Shown piece by piece: positions 33,525 through 45,184 of a stretch of 64,000 nucleotides of DNA (positions within the stretch are counted from its first letter, which is position 1; every line of letters starts with the position of its first letter). The notes beneath the pieces were generated by a model that made no database searches, was not told where the DNA came from, and saw only the letters and a list, made by a program, of their open reading frames with translations. The stretch is from Manis javanica (Eukaryota; Chordata; Mammalia; Pholidota; Manidae), in NCBI RefSeq assembly GCF_040802235.1, contig NC_133158.1, positions 156,066,401 through 156,130,400 of the forward strand, written 5' to 3'. The position numbers and the translations under genes were made by a program.

Positions 33525-34635
33525 GAATTTTACATATCGTTTACAATTTGAAAGACTTACTGTAATAATCAGACCACACAGACACCTACACATCCATGTT
33601 AATTCTTTAAAATCACTCTCTTATTTTCTATGCATTTCATAAAAATAATCATGACATACCTCCAAAAATTCAAGCCGACTATCTTTCCCTCTTGGTCTAA
33701 TTTCCTTTTAATACCAAAACTTTCACTAAGACTTTCCTTTATACAAGATGTCTAAATGAGCCAAAATCTCTTGAATGAGCAATAAATGGACATGCCAAGT
33801 ATTTTTTGGCATACTATTGTTGTAATCTGAAAAACCCATAAAAAAATTCAAACTCAGAGAAAATTGTGTTAGATCGCTATTTGCAGACTGAGACTTAACA
33901 TTCCCCTCATTGCTACATAAGGTTTTTTTGATGTTTCAAGTCTCTAAGATTTACCACTCAACTAAATGTGACTGGCCGTGTAAAATATGTCTTTACTTCA
34001 AACTTGACATTGGGGTTTTATGAAGAGTCAGTTCTATTGCTTACAGAGGAAAAAGTCATTATTGAAAATTCTCTAATAGCTTGCTCCAAGGAACTCTAAT
34101 GTGATTCTTATTTTTGAGGAACTGATTTTAAGATCAAGGTACTTTTTCACTGTTCTGTCAATAAAAATATTCTCTATTACCTTTTGTTTTCTGGATAGCT
34201 TAAACTCTTAGGCAGAACAAGAGCTTAATGCAAAATAAAATTCTAAGTACAAATTGAATTCTATTCTCACTGCTTAACTGTTACATTTCTAGTTAGCTAA
34301 TGATTTGTTCCACAACTTGTTTCTTTTTTTTGAGTCTTGCTAACTCCGGCCTCATAGGTACTTTTAAAAGGCTACTGTCCATTTTATAATGTTCTTTAAT
34401 GTAAAGGGGTAAAAAGCTTTCTCAACTCAACCTCGCTACTTTGAGCACTGTAAGACCTTCCTTCCCAGGGGACAGACTTCTAAATTCCTCCCAATCTAGG
34501 TCAGGCCAGATCCATTATTCTCTGTCTGCACCAGCATTTATTTTTCTCTACAGAAAAGGGTCAGATGTTCTCTGACTGCGGCGTGCTTGTTGTTCATTTT
34601 AATTGTTAAACTAAACCTGTTGAAACGGCATAAAA
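33525..34635. other. Intergenic, nothing recognised
   Basis: About 1.1 kb of AT-rich, single-copy-looking DNA; no gene or named repeat. Confidence 0.5.
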
Positions 34636-34639
34636 CTGA

Positions 34640-35130
34640 TAATGGAATCTTCTCAGCACAGAATGGAATCTGTGACGGTATCTGTAGCAGTCACTGTAAG
34701 TGCTCCACCAGATCTCTGGACACTTAAGTTTCCTCCTTATACTGATGGTTGCTTACTGCAAACATGTGCAGCTCTCCCTGGGGCTGGCTCTGTGGCAGGA
34801 GGATGCACACCTGTGTACAGGGCAGGCAGAGCTGCTGGGGGTTAATACCTCTCAGCCGTTAGGTGTTAAGAGTTGGTGGATAAATAGCCTACCTTTCTTA
34901 TCACTCTGGTGGAACAGCACTGAGACAGGTTCTATTCTGCCTTCCAGGGTTCGCCAGGGACTCAGAGCAGCAACATGTTCATTAATGCCCCCGGTATTAC
35001 CTCCTGCCTTTACCTGTCTCAATGTTCCTACTAACTCCCAGGGGTTATCTGGAATTACCTTCCAAATAAACTACTTGCCTCAAGTCCTTGCAATAAGGTC
35101 AGCATCTGGAGGAACCCATTTCAAAACAGT
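34640..35130 (+). mobile_element. LTR-like segment, family uncertain
   Basis: Moderately GC-rich, with 'ggaattaccttccaaataaa' (an AATAAA signal) followed by 'ctacttgcctcaagtccttg' and 'catctggaggaaccca'. This tail recalls old ERVL/MaLR-type LTRs. No clear TG...CA ends or target duplication were found. The overlapping 179-residue frame at 34700-35239 has no recognisable domain and low-complexity composition, and is better explained by this repeat than by a gene. Confidence 0.4.
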
Positions 35131-35244
35131 GCCTACATTTAACAAACAGAAAGGAAGGAATGAAAAAGTTAAAGAACAAATTAATACATCAATTATTTAT
35201 TCAGGGAAAAAGTTCAGCTCTATAAAATGCATAAGCTAATTCTT

Positions 35245-36120
35245 ATACAAACACACATTTTTGGACAAAATTATGAAAACAGAAGCTGTTTTCAAAAGTA
35301 ACACACCTGAAAAAGAATACTGGGCCTTTCTGTCTCCTAGGGATGGAACACTGAGGAAAGTCCACAGGCTTGGAATCACTTCACCGGCTGTGTGGCCTGG
35401 AGATTCCTCACTTGCTAAACAGAGACGGTGTGAACAAAGCTAAGCACTAAGAGTGTCTGCAGCCATGCCTATGGGACCCAATAATCATCTTCTCCCTTCT
35501 CTTCAGCTTAATTTGTTGCATTTGTGCTCTGGACTGGACTCCTTTTTGGAAGCTGATGAATCTAAAACAAAAACAGGATAATTGACTAGCCTATCAGGAC
35601 TTCAGAGATGACATCTGACAAAAGATATTTTCAGAGAGATTAGGGTTTTTTTCCTTAATATTTGGGAGTCATAGACATTTATATGTATCAGCAATTGAAA
35701 ACACCTTTAAGGACTGTTTTATCTTTAGTAATGACTAAAATAAAATATTATGAAATATTCTCTGAAGATGCCATATACTTTTCTTACATCTTCCATGCAT
35801 GTGGAATTCACTATTCTCAAAATTAATAATTCCTAAAATGCAGCCCTAAAACTCAATTTGAAAGAGTAGGTGATAAAACATACTCCATTTGTCCAGCACT
35901 ATTTGCTGAGAGGAAAAAAGTCTTAGCCTTTAGTACTTGGTTGTAATGAGAAGTCTTAACCTCTATTCCAAAGTCTGGATAAGGAACTAATGCTTTCAAA
36001 ATTTAGTAATTACATCAACAAATATTAATGGCATCTTAGGAACAAGAGATGTGTGCTAAATGCTAGAGAGTACTTCATAAATCCTTTTTTTGTGTTGCAT
36101 TTTGTAGGTTAGTCACCGAC
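35245..36120. other. Intergenic, nothing recognised
   Basis: No gene or repeat family recognised. Confidence 0.5.
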
Positions 36121-36129
36121 TGATTCGGG

Positions 36130-36285
36130 TGGGACCTGAGAGACAGAAGGTCTTATTGCTCCTGTTTTACAGAAAAAGCAAATCAAGCTTGTAGAGAAAA
36201 ACTGACTTTTCTGTCATCTCAAAAACCTAACAGTGGTGGAACTGGGGAAACAAGTCTTCAATCTAATACATTTTCTTCTTTAGCA
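36130..36285 (-). mobile_element. MIR SINE (antisense), degenerate
   Basis: 'attgctcctgttttacagaa' followed by 'ctgacttttctgtcatctca' and 'aacagtggtggaactgggga' recall the MIR consensus read on the opposite strand (the 'cccattttacagatgagg...agtggcagagccggga' path). Diverged. Confidence 0.5.
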
Positions 36286-36489
36286 TGCCACTTTGTTAAG
36301 TTTTCAACTCAGCATCCTGGAGTATCCTTATGAAAAAATATTTCATCTTTTTCAAAACTTAAAAGTTAAGGACTGCTTTTATTGAAATGAAGTAAGAAAT
36401 CAAAATGTAGAGAGCTGGGTTTCGGCATCTGATGACACGGTACTGCCAGCTGTCTGCCATGGATATTAAAAATGCTTGCTTTGGAATGA

Positions 36490-36600
36490 AATGACAGGCG
36501 GCGGCAGGGTTTGGAGCCCCCGGGGGTGTGCGGAGGCAGCTCCGGATTCCCCGCCCCTGGTGTCACCCACACGGCATCGGCTTCGGGAGCCTAATTAGCC
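36490..36600. other. Short CpG-rich patch
   Basis: An isolated GC-rich strip with several CpGs (ggcggcggcagg, cccccggggg, tccccgcccc, acggcatcgg) in otherwise AT-rich DNA. Too small for a standard CpG island call by eye; possibly a regulatory element. Confidence 0.4.
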
Positions 36601-36909
36601 TGTGCCTAGAATAAGATTTCTTTTCTCTCTGGTTTTTGCCTGTGAAAACTCTGTAGTGTGAAAATTAACAAAATGTTTCAAATTGCTGTAACAAATTCAA
36701 ATGTTTTGAGATGTTTTCTGTAAGGTCACACAGACGTCCTATAGCAATCTTCGAAAACTGAACCCTAATACCGATCTTTTTATTTTTCTTATATTCTATG
36801 TTTAATAACTGTGTTTCAGCACAGAATAATTCACTGTTGAATCTCTTGTACATTCGCTCTCAGAGCTTCACCCAAAGAGGAAGGGAACAAGCAAAAGTAA
36901 AGTGTGCAT

Positions 36910-37095
36910 CACAGCGCCGTGGTAAAGAACATGAGAGGGGCCCTTGCCACGGGCACCAGATTAAGGCTGTGCCCTGTGCGAGGCGAGGGCACGTTCCAGC
37001 CTTAGTCAGCGAGATCTGTCTGGTACTCGCCAGGCGGTGTTACTTGATCACAGCGGGCTAAAGCTGTGCACCCAGGGCAAATCTGTAAACACCCG
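36910..37095. other. Second GC/CpG-richer patch
   Basis: Contains 'cacagcgccgtggtaaag', 'gtgcgaggcgagggcacgtt' and 'actcgccaggcggtgtt'. Together with 36490-36600 it forms the most CpG-dense part of the window outside the L1 5' UTRs and named repeats. No exon signature. Confidence 0.4.
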
Positions 37096-37099
37096 CTTA

Positions 37100-39515
37100 A
37101 TCTGCATGGGAAGACTCACTGTCATGTCCTCTGACAGAAGAAGCCTCCAGGACACATTCACCAGCGACAGTCACCTCAGTATCTTAAAAATCTTGTCACA
37201 TTAGAAATGTTAGAAAGCTGCATTGGAAGAAAAAAATGAGGACTTTCTTAGAATTTTATTTCTTTGAAGGTAAATTAAGTCCTTATTTTACGTTGTGATT
37301 AACATTAACATAGTTGTATTTCTCTGGAAGCTGCAGTGTTTTCAACATTATTGCATAGCAGCATCATTTTTAGATCCTGTTACATCTTCAAACAAGTGGT
37401 CTACTATTTATTTTTGCACCATCTGTCTAACAGAACAGGTTAAAGATGATCATGCCAATATTAAACTTAGTATCTTAATTATGTAACAAGACCAAAAACA
37501 AAATGATTTGGGTAATAGGGAAAGGCATGAGCACACTTATAAACGTCTAGAAAAGAGTTTTTACGTATTGGTAAAAATTAAATTGTTAAGTAATGATATA
37601 TAATTAACCCACAAGGTATAATTTTCTCCAAGTTTTGGAAATGTTGCATAAGAATCCTCATAATAATAAATTTAATGAAGGAAGATCACCTTCTCCCCCT
37701 CTGTCTGTCCCCACTCCACCTCACACGGAAATCTAGAGAACCTTGACTTTTGAAATTGTACTTCTGCATAAAATGAGAATCCTTACTATTAGAGTGGGTG
37801 ATTGTGATGTAGTCAAGAACACCTCTGAGAATTTGATGTGTGCCAAGAACTTTCTTTTCAGAAAAGAAAACTCACATGGAGTATTTGGTATATGATTGCG
37901 GGGAATTCGCCATCCCCCTAAAATCCTTCTGTCCTGAGTTAGGAACCCCTAATGTACACATGCAAGTGAAAGATAGGGTTTGAATATGGTGGAAGTGCTA
38001 AGGAAGGGATGGGCAATTCCCAACTCATTCTCCGCTGTCATCACAGCTGGAAAATGTGGACTTTAAATTTCCTCTTAATGCCCTGCCTGAGCTCACCTGA
38101 GAATTGCTTCACTTTTGGCTTTACTTTCATTTAATTCAACATCCTGGCTAATTCTTGAGTAAACATATGTTTGACTATACATATATGGAAAGAAACATAT
38201 TGGAAACATTAAGTGTTAAAAAAAATGGTCTTCATAGATGTTCATTTGAATAAGGTGAAGCATCAAGAAAACTAGTTACCAGGAGCCTTATTTATCCAAG
38301 ATGAATACCTAGAGATATTCCTTAGTATTAGTGTCAGCGTCTGCAAGAAAAAATCATCCCATTAAAATAGCCTTCATGAATAATTCATAGAGTTCAGTTT
38401 AATGGAGAAAGGAAGAGACAGAAACAGGTTATCAAATTTGTTGGAAACCTGTGTTGCTACACAGCATTTTTTTTTATGAGCAGTCATAATGTAGGTTATT
38501 CTTTGTTCTGCATCTACATGAAGAAATAGATCTCAACATTTAACATATTCTTTTACCTTTCGTTTTCGGTTTTGAGGCATCCATAAACACATTTTTCAAG
38601 TAGTATTTTCTGGAAAATGTGTTCTGAACTATGGATTCCTGATTCTTCTTCTTTTTTGTTGTTATTGGTAAGAAACATTTGTCAGTGATGACCCAGTAAC
38701 ACCCTTAAAGGAAACATATCCAGAATGGCAAACATTCTGTATGGTAAAGATAATCACTAAGGTGATTGTGTGGACACCGGTTGTGGTCGTTAACCTTAGG
38801 CATTGGCCAGCGTACAGCTTAAAAACAAAAACAAAAAAACCAAAGCCTCTTTAGGAATTCCTCGAATGAAGAGCTTAGCACAGAGAACTGAGTTCATACA
38901 ACATTTGGAAGAGCTGGGGGAGTAAAGGTTGGGAAGAAGACGGGTGAGGAAGAAAGGACAGCGGCGTGATTGAACAGTCCCCCAAGTACGGAGAGTGTCT
39001 CAACTTTATGAACATCAGGGACTACTGGTCCTCACGTACAGAGGCCTGGAATATGGAGGATGTTTCAGATTTGAAACTTAACAACTGAAAGTTTTTCAGC
39101 TTTAACTGCTAACCAACAAGTGCCTTACCTACAGTGGGGATGGCATAATATTCTCTAGTCTTTGGGAAAGAAAAAGAAAAGAGTATTCTCTGCTTTTCTG
39201 TTTTTGTGTACCTGCTATGTACCTTACTAATCACCTTATACATATTTTATAAAAATAAAACACAAATGATAATAGTTATGAACCAAATAGCCACTGAGTT
39301 GTATAGTGCTAATAATTTTAATTACCTCTTCTTTTTCTTTACTATCATCAACATCATCATCACATTAAGATACTAAAACTTCAGGATGGGAGGGAATTGT
39401 GTACAAGGAAGTGGCAGAAAAAGCTCTGTGGAAGTGATGGCCCTCCACCCAACCCTTGTAGAGAGTTTTTGAGGGGGTAGGTATGGGAACAATGAAGTGA
39501 CTGTTTTTAGGAGGG
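37100..39515. other. Intergenic, nothing recognised
   Basis: About 2.4 kb with no gene; mostly AT-rich and single-copy-looking. Confidence 0.5.
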
Positions 39516-39519
39516 GCAG

Positions 39520-39900
39520 TGATAAGAAGGATTGTGAGCTGGGTTCCCTTGGAAGCACAACCTGAGAGGTGGTGAGTGCCGGAGGTTTTCCATAGGCTGC
39601 TTTTGGAATCAGCACCTAGGAAAGAGAAAGGAAGGAAGCAATAGTCGGCAGGGAGAGAAGTCAGCTGAGAAGTAACAGTCTCAGTGGAAGCGTCAGCCCA
39701 CCCAGTGAGGAACCCTGAAGGTGGAACAGCCCTTTGGAGCCACCCCAAGCTGGGGTCAGGCGGCCAGGCATCTGTAACTTTTCCCCCATTATTGGGAGTG
39801 GGTTGCCCTGGGAAGGGGGCCTGGCTTTGGGTACGTTTTCTGTTTTCAACTGTGGCTAACCCTGAAGGGAGCTACAATCTGAAAGCTATCTGCCAGTAGC
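39520..39900 (-). mobile_element. LTR-like segment (ERVL-type?), antisense
   Basis: On the minus strand: 'ctttctctttcctaggtgct', 'gattccaaaagcagcctatg' and 'ttccaagggaacccagctca' follow the 3' part of an old LTR (the '...caggtgttgatcccaag...gggaacccaacct' pattern). Boundaries are unclear. Minus-strand frames of up to 127 residues over it have no domain. Confidence 0.4.
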
Positions 39901-39929
39901 AGTCTCAGCATCTGGAAGAATAAGTCCTA

Positions 39930-40145
39930 GATTCCCAAAGGGAGTCACAGGAAAGATGGGATGGTCAAGGGTCAGACATTTCAGGTAGAGAGGACAGTCC
40001 CTGAGACTCGGAAGCAGGGCCAGTGGCGCAATGAAAAGAAATGCCTGTATGTAAGCAAGGTGTTTGTAGGTACAATCAGGGCAAGTATAATTGGGCCAAG
40101 TTATGAAAGAGCATGAAGAGTCAGGCTGAGGTTTTCCATATACTC
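39930..40145 (-). mobile_element. LINE-2 fragment, antisense
   Basis: 'gacatttcaggtagagagga', 'cagtccctgagactcggaag' and 'gttatgaaagagcatgaaga' match antisense L2 blocks ('ttccaggcagagggaacagc...ggccttgtaggccatg'). Confidence 0.55.
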
Positions 40146-40149
40146 TAAT

Positions 40150-41645
40150 AATGCACAGGAGGTATGTCTATGTCTATGTAGCTTTGAAAGGAAAAGTCAC
40201 ATATAAAGAGAATTAGTCGGCCAGTGTTGTTTTGTAGATGAATCAGAAACAAAAGTCTTGAGTCAAGTAGGGTGTGAAAGAAACTGGTAGTTGCCTCTTC
40301 AATAGCTGATGTCTTCACTTTTTCATTAATTGGTCCCCTTTGAAAACAGGGGCTTTTCATGAAGTGAGAGGTGATCACTGAGATACAAACGTAAGTCAGG
40401 TAGGGTGTCAGGGGAAGTTCCTTAGAGTGTGACTTCTCTTACCCCCTCTTCCTTCTCCCAGCTTAGAGCTCAGACGAGATAGCCAGGGCTCCGGAACCAT
40501 CTTAGAGCACGAAGAAAAGACCAGAAAGCACAGCAGAGCCCTCAGCTTGGACCCTCGAGAGCCACTGAGCCAATGCCAGCTATCCTCTCCTTCCAGATTT
40601 TCCATTACATGAAAAGAAACCCCAAAACTCTTATATATTTAAGTTGCCATAGTTGGATCTCTGATACCTGCAACCAAATACAGATTCTATTGGTGACCAA
40701 TGATTTGACAATAGACAGGACTTGTGGTTAATGTGTGCCACTGGGAGAGAGTAAAGAACACTTTGCCCTCAAGGGCTAATATTAAGATAAGACTTCTACC
40801 TTGAAATAATAATAAATATGATTTAATTAAGCACATATTTAATTTCACACTACAGAAGGCATATCATTTAGAAGTACAAAGGAGAGGTAAGCTAGAGAGG
40901 ACATGGTCACTAGAGGTCCAATGGAGGAAAGATATTAACTAAGCCATGAGTAATGGGTAGGTATGCATAAAAGAAGATGACTTTTTTTCTTAAAGATTTA
41001 GGGGATTTAGGAGATTTAGAGAGTTTCCAAATTTAGAATTTGTAAATGAAGATGGCATGCTTTATAGAGTCGAGATGGAGAGTCGGACATAGAGTAGGGT
41101 AGCTGATGTATTAACAGAGAGTGGTGAGAGGCTGGCAAGTCACACCAGAAGGGTAAATTTTATGGGAGGAAAAGTAGAGGGCCACTGAACGTGAATGCAG
41201 TGTAAGTCACTTTGAAGAGCACAAGTGCAGCCTGGGATGGATTTGAGAGAAGCCTGGACATGAAGAGATCAGTCAAGAGACAGAGATAGTAACCCAGCGG
41301 CAAGGTGCTAGGAGTCTAACATGTTGTGTCAGTACAAGGAATGGGAAGGCATGGGTTCAAAAGGTATTTCCATCTTTCAACTCATAGGTAATTTTTATCT
41401 ATATGCTTAAAACAAAACAAAACAGGAATCATTTGTGACCAACATCCTAGCACAAACTGCATGACTACTCTGGGTCAAAGGCCGCCACAGCTCTGCTCTA
41501 AGCCTTGAAGACAGAGTGAACCTTCACTAAGAAGCCCATTCTGGGAACATGGTGTGTTTCTAATTGTTCAGATTTTCCTTAATTCCATCAATAAGATTTT
41601 ATAGGTGTATTGATATAAAATTTTAACTTTCTTGTCAACTGTACT
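40150..41645. other. Intergenic; possible degraded L2 at 40860-41340
   Basis: No gene. 41090-41320 has antisense L2-like phrasing ('gatttgagagaagcctggac', 'cagtcaagagacagagatag') but is too diverged to call firmly. Confidence 0.4.
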
Positions 41646-41653
41646 GTTCATTG

Positions 41654-41706
41654 TTGTTCTTATTTTTACCACATTATACTTTGTTCTTATTTTTACAACA
41701 TTATAG
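41654..41706. repeat. 27-bp tandem duplication
   Basis: Unit TTGTTCTTATTTTTAC(C/A)ACATTATA occurs twice head to tail (41654-41680 and 41681-41706), one mismatch plus the end base. Confidence 0.9.
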
Positions 41707-41955
41707 TTAAGAGTGAGATCCAAAATTGGACTACTTGAGTTTCTGAGTCCTTCCTTTACTTAGTTCCACATCTACGACTTTGGACAAATTGCTTAAATGT
41801 GCATGTCTCAGTTTTGTCATATGTAAGTTAAAAATAACATTTCCTTCATTTGAGTGCATATATGTAAGTTATATAAATAAGTTAATGCATATAAAGAATT
41901 TAGAATGCGCCAGATACAAGTGCTCAATAAATGTTAGCATTATTAGTATGTATTT
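41707..41955 (+). mobile_element. MIR SINE
   Basis: 'cgactttggacaaattgctt', 'gtctcagttttgtcatatgt', 'gaatttagaatgcgccagat' and the end 'gtgctcaataaatgttagca' follow MIR in order, including its 3' terminus. Confidence 0.88.
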
Positions 41956-41959
41956 GAAG

Positions 41960-43475
41960 TTAGCTGATTTCTATCTGGTTCAGTGAGGAAATAACGTATT
42001 ATCTAATAAATAATGTCAGTATGACATGCTATCTACCTGGAATAAATGTTTATAATAACAAAAAAGAGAAAAGAAAGAAACCCTCCTGCCAAGCCTTTTA
42101 CACAGCTGTGTCCTCCATAAATTCAACTTGTTCAGGATTCTGGGTGGGCCTCGCGCCCTCAGAATCATCTCTGAATCTCTGCTTCTGTTCTCCGCCTAAA
42201 AGCCATCAGGATAGCTGATTATCACCACCGAACAGTGGTTCAGGTTATTTAGCATTGATATATGGAAACATTGAGAGGTGGGCCTCCCCCAATTCATTTT
42301 CAAGTGGTTTATCTTGTCTCAACCCTGACTTCCCCTTCTGTAAAATGTTGGTGCAAATGTATGCTGAATCCATCCTATTTCTTTCGAAGGTCAGAGAAAC
42401 ATATATTTAAGAGTGTCTTATAAAGTCTAACTACTGTTCAAATGGACTTTATTTTCATCACCAACCTCATATTTTTTGCATTGTCCATCCTTCACATCCA
42501 GTTGAATTAATTTATATAAAATCACTTCCATTTTAGGCATTTGTCTCATAAAGCCAACCCTGGAGGAACAATGGGAAAGAAGCAATATATGTGCTGGAAA
42601 GCCTTCCCTCTGAGCTCCCTGGCACATACAGGGGTCTTCTCTCTGCTGCCACTTCTGGGTAGCCTCTGTCCTTCCACATGTGGTGCTCCTCTGGCATCAT
42701 CAGCCTCTGTTAGACTTAGACCTACAAGTAAGCTTTCTAGTTCACTTGCATAGAAATTAAATCCCTCCCTCAATTAACTGGTCAAAGGTGCTTTGACAGT
42801 CTGAAACACTTGTGCCAGTATTCCATTTTCTAGATCAAAAGACTTCAGATCAGAACATGGGCTGCTGGCCTCACTGGACCTCTGAAGATGCCTGAGGTCT
42901 TCTTACTGGCTGGTAACCTGGAGGCCAGTTAGTTTCCTGGGGTTGCTAATTCCTGACATGCTTAGCCCTCTTGCTCTCTAGTGAACTTTCTGCTGGCATT
43001 TTCTTAACACCATACGCTGCTGTGTGCTCCTGGGCCTGATAGCCCCCTTCTTCAAGCCCTGTGAAATCCCAGATCTATTCTAAACAACTCCTCTACTTCC
43101 TGAGAAGCCCCCTTCCTCTCAACCTTAAGTCAAATTTGCCTCTCTCCTTAGTACTCAGCTTCCTTTGTGAGTGGGCAACTGAGGTTGACTTACTTCTATT
43201 GGTTTCAGTTGGGGGGAAGACATAACACATGACAGGGCTCACAGCTACTATTTTGCTGTGTGAATGTGGTGATTGCTTTTCTTTGACCTGCCCTCTACCA
43301 AAAAAAGAAGAAATTCAATTATACCTCTAGACAAGGTGATAAAATGTAATGATAACATTATGAGAAAGAGAACTACAATACCAAAGTTTTAAGTTTCTGG
43401 ACCAACTGTCTAAGAAAAATCAATCCTAAAGTACTATATATTTATAAAGTACATCTTAAAGTACTATACTATGTA
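41960..43475. other. Intergenic, nothing recognised
   Basis: About 1.5 kb with no gene. 42540-43150 is less AT-rich; its overlapping sense and antisense frames (42541-42773) have no domain. Confidence 0.5.
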
Positions 43476-43479
43476 AATA

Positions 43480-43645
43480 CTTGGTTACATCTTTTCTCAT
43501 ACATTTTCTAATTTATAAATTTAAAACCGTGAGGCGGGAAGACAGCTCTTGTTGTTACGTTTCTAAAGAGGAATTTGTGGCTCCAATTGGCAAGTGACAT
43601 GGCTAAGGTTACTGGTAAGTGAGAAATAACCCCCTGCTAGATCTC
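43480..43645 (-). mobile_element. MIR SINE (antisense)
   Basis: 'catcttttctcatacatttt', 'gtttctaaagaggaatttgt' and 'ggcaagtgacatggctaagg' with 'ttactggtaagtgagaaata' follow the antisense MIR path ('aggaaactgaggc...cttgcccaaggtcac...agtaagtggcagag'). Confidence 0.7.
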
Positions 43646-43649
43646 AATT

Positions 43650-44290
43650 GTTTGATGCTTGTTCTGTGACTCTCTATACAGCTACAGGATTTCACAGTTT
43701 AAAACATTAATTTTGACCATTTGTATGTCATATGAATACAGGACTTTTAAAAAATGCATGTAATTTTATCATATAATTTATTCACTATTTGTACTTTAAG
43801 AACATGGTGTTGTAACAACTCTCTCTCTCATATTACACTTAAATAAAATGACCCTCGAAGAATGGTTTTCTGCCCCAGAGAGCCCTCTGAGCTGTCAAGC
43901 CTAGATGCTCGTTTCCCAGCTAATGGAGAGGGCTTGCATGGGTGAAATGGTTTTAATCCAAACCTAAACCCTTGCCATCAATAAGAGACTGGCCTGAAGG
44001 CACAAAGTGACAGAGTAATACTTTCACAATTAATTTCCTTAACTGGTGTTGCTGGTCTTTGGAGATTGGTCTCCTCTATGGACATTGCTTCAGAAGCAAA
44101 GTGAACATTTTTCAGAATATAACCGTTGCTGGGTTTCTTTAATCCTATAGGGTAAAGTAAATCTGTGTAATCTTTGCTGTTTCATGGCTGACTCAACGCA
44201 GCCTCAGAGAAGTCTATTTTTCACCAAATCTGAAGAAAACATTTTTTTGTGTCTTTAAATAGCAGAACAAATTATCAGTCAGGAGAAGAT
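43650..44290. other. Intergenic, nothing recognised
   Basis: No gene or repeat family recognised; 43860-44230 looks single-copy. Confidence 0.5.
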
Positions 44291-44294
44291 AAGA

Positions 44295-44440
44295 CTAAGA
44301 GAACTAGCATTTTTTGAAGGTCTACCTACAATATTCTATCTTCATCTTCACAGCAGCCCTTTGAAGCTGGCTATTATTATTCCCATTTTTTAGGTTAAAA
44401 AAGTTGAGGCCCAAACATTAAGTAACTGGAAGGAGGCCGT
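44295..44440 (-). mobile_element. MIR SINE (antisense)
   Basis: 'tcttcatcttcacagcagcc', 'tattattattcccatttttt', 'gttgaggcccaaacattaag' and 'taactggaagg' follow the MIR antisense consensus closely. Confidence 0.85.
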
Positions 44441-44694
44441 AGAAATAAAAAATGACAGTTTCTGTTAACCTCTGGATGCCAGCCTCTCCCCACTTTGCTG
44501 TGTGGTTTCACAAAAACTCTACGTAGGAGTGTTTTCTCCAGAACCAACATGTACTCATTTTCTCTCAGTACTATAACAAGAATCCAAATTCCTTATTTTA
44601 AACAGCTTTACAATTTAAAACATTATTGCAGACTGGTCATTGTTTTTCACATGCAATAAAGCACTGGCCCATCCTGTCAATGAACAGTGTGCTA

Positions 44695-44709
44695 TTTTTT
44701 TTTTTTTTT
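44695..44709. repeat. Poly(T) run
   Basis: Fifteen consecutive T. Confidence 0.95.
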
Positions 44710-45180
44710 GCCTTTTTCTTTTTTAGAAGGCACTCTGTAAACAACGTTCTAATTTAGAAAAGAGAGTCTACCTTGAATTTATACTTCCTACCAATTTATG
44801 TCGTAACATTACTGACAGTGTCACTTAATTTGCCTAGTTGCCTATGGTCTAAATGTAGGTAATTTACAAACCTTTAACAATTTTCAGCTTTGCTAAATGG
44901 TACAGAGAACTGCAATTACATTTAAAATGCACTGGCGCTCTATATGTCAGTAAAAAGCACCTACAAAGACATAATTACAATGTAATTGCTCACAAGTTCA
45001 TGAAGTAAACATACATTATTAGAAGGCACTCATCTGTTCAATTTAAGTAACATTACAGCTAACATATTGCATAAATAGGGAGCCATTTTGTATCTAGTTA
45101 CTATAATAACAGGAATTTAAATTAAAATGTGGTGCCTAAGTATATGTATTCTTAAGATCATTTCAGATATGTTATTCAAT
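44710..45180. other. Candidate conserved noncoding element
   Basis: Unique, repeat-free, AT-rich DNA with several homeodomain-type TAATTA/CAATTA cores, including the near-palindrome ATTACAATGTAAT at 44974-44986, and TGACAGT and CATAAAT motifs. This is a pattern guess only: conservation cannot be judged from one sequence. Confidence 0.3.
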
Positions 45181-45184
45181 ATCC

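Noticed and set aside
34700..35239. 179-residue plus-strand frame
   Set aside because: No recognised domain, Ser/Leu/Pro-rich, and overlaps an LTR-like repeat with an AATAAA tail.
39365..39748. 127-residue minus-strand frame
   Set aside because: Overlaps an LTR-like repeat; no domain, no splice or start context.
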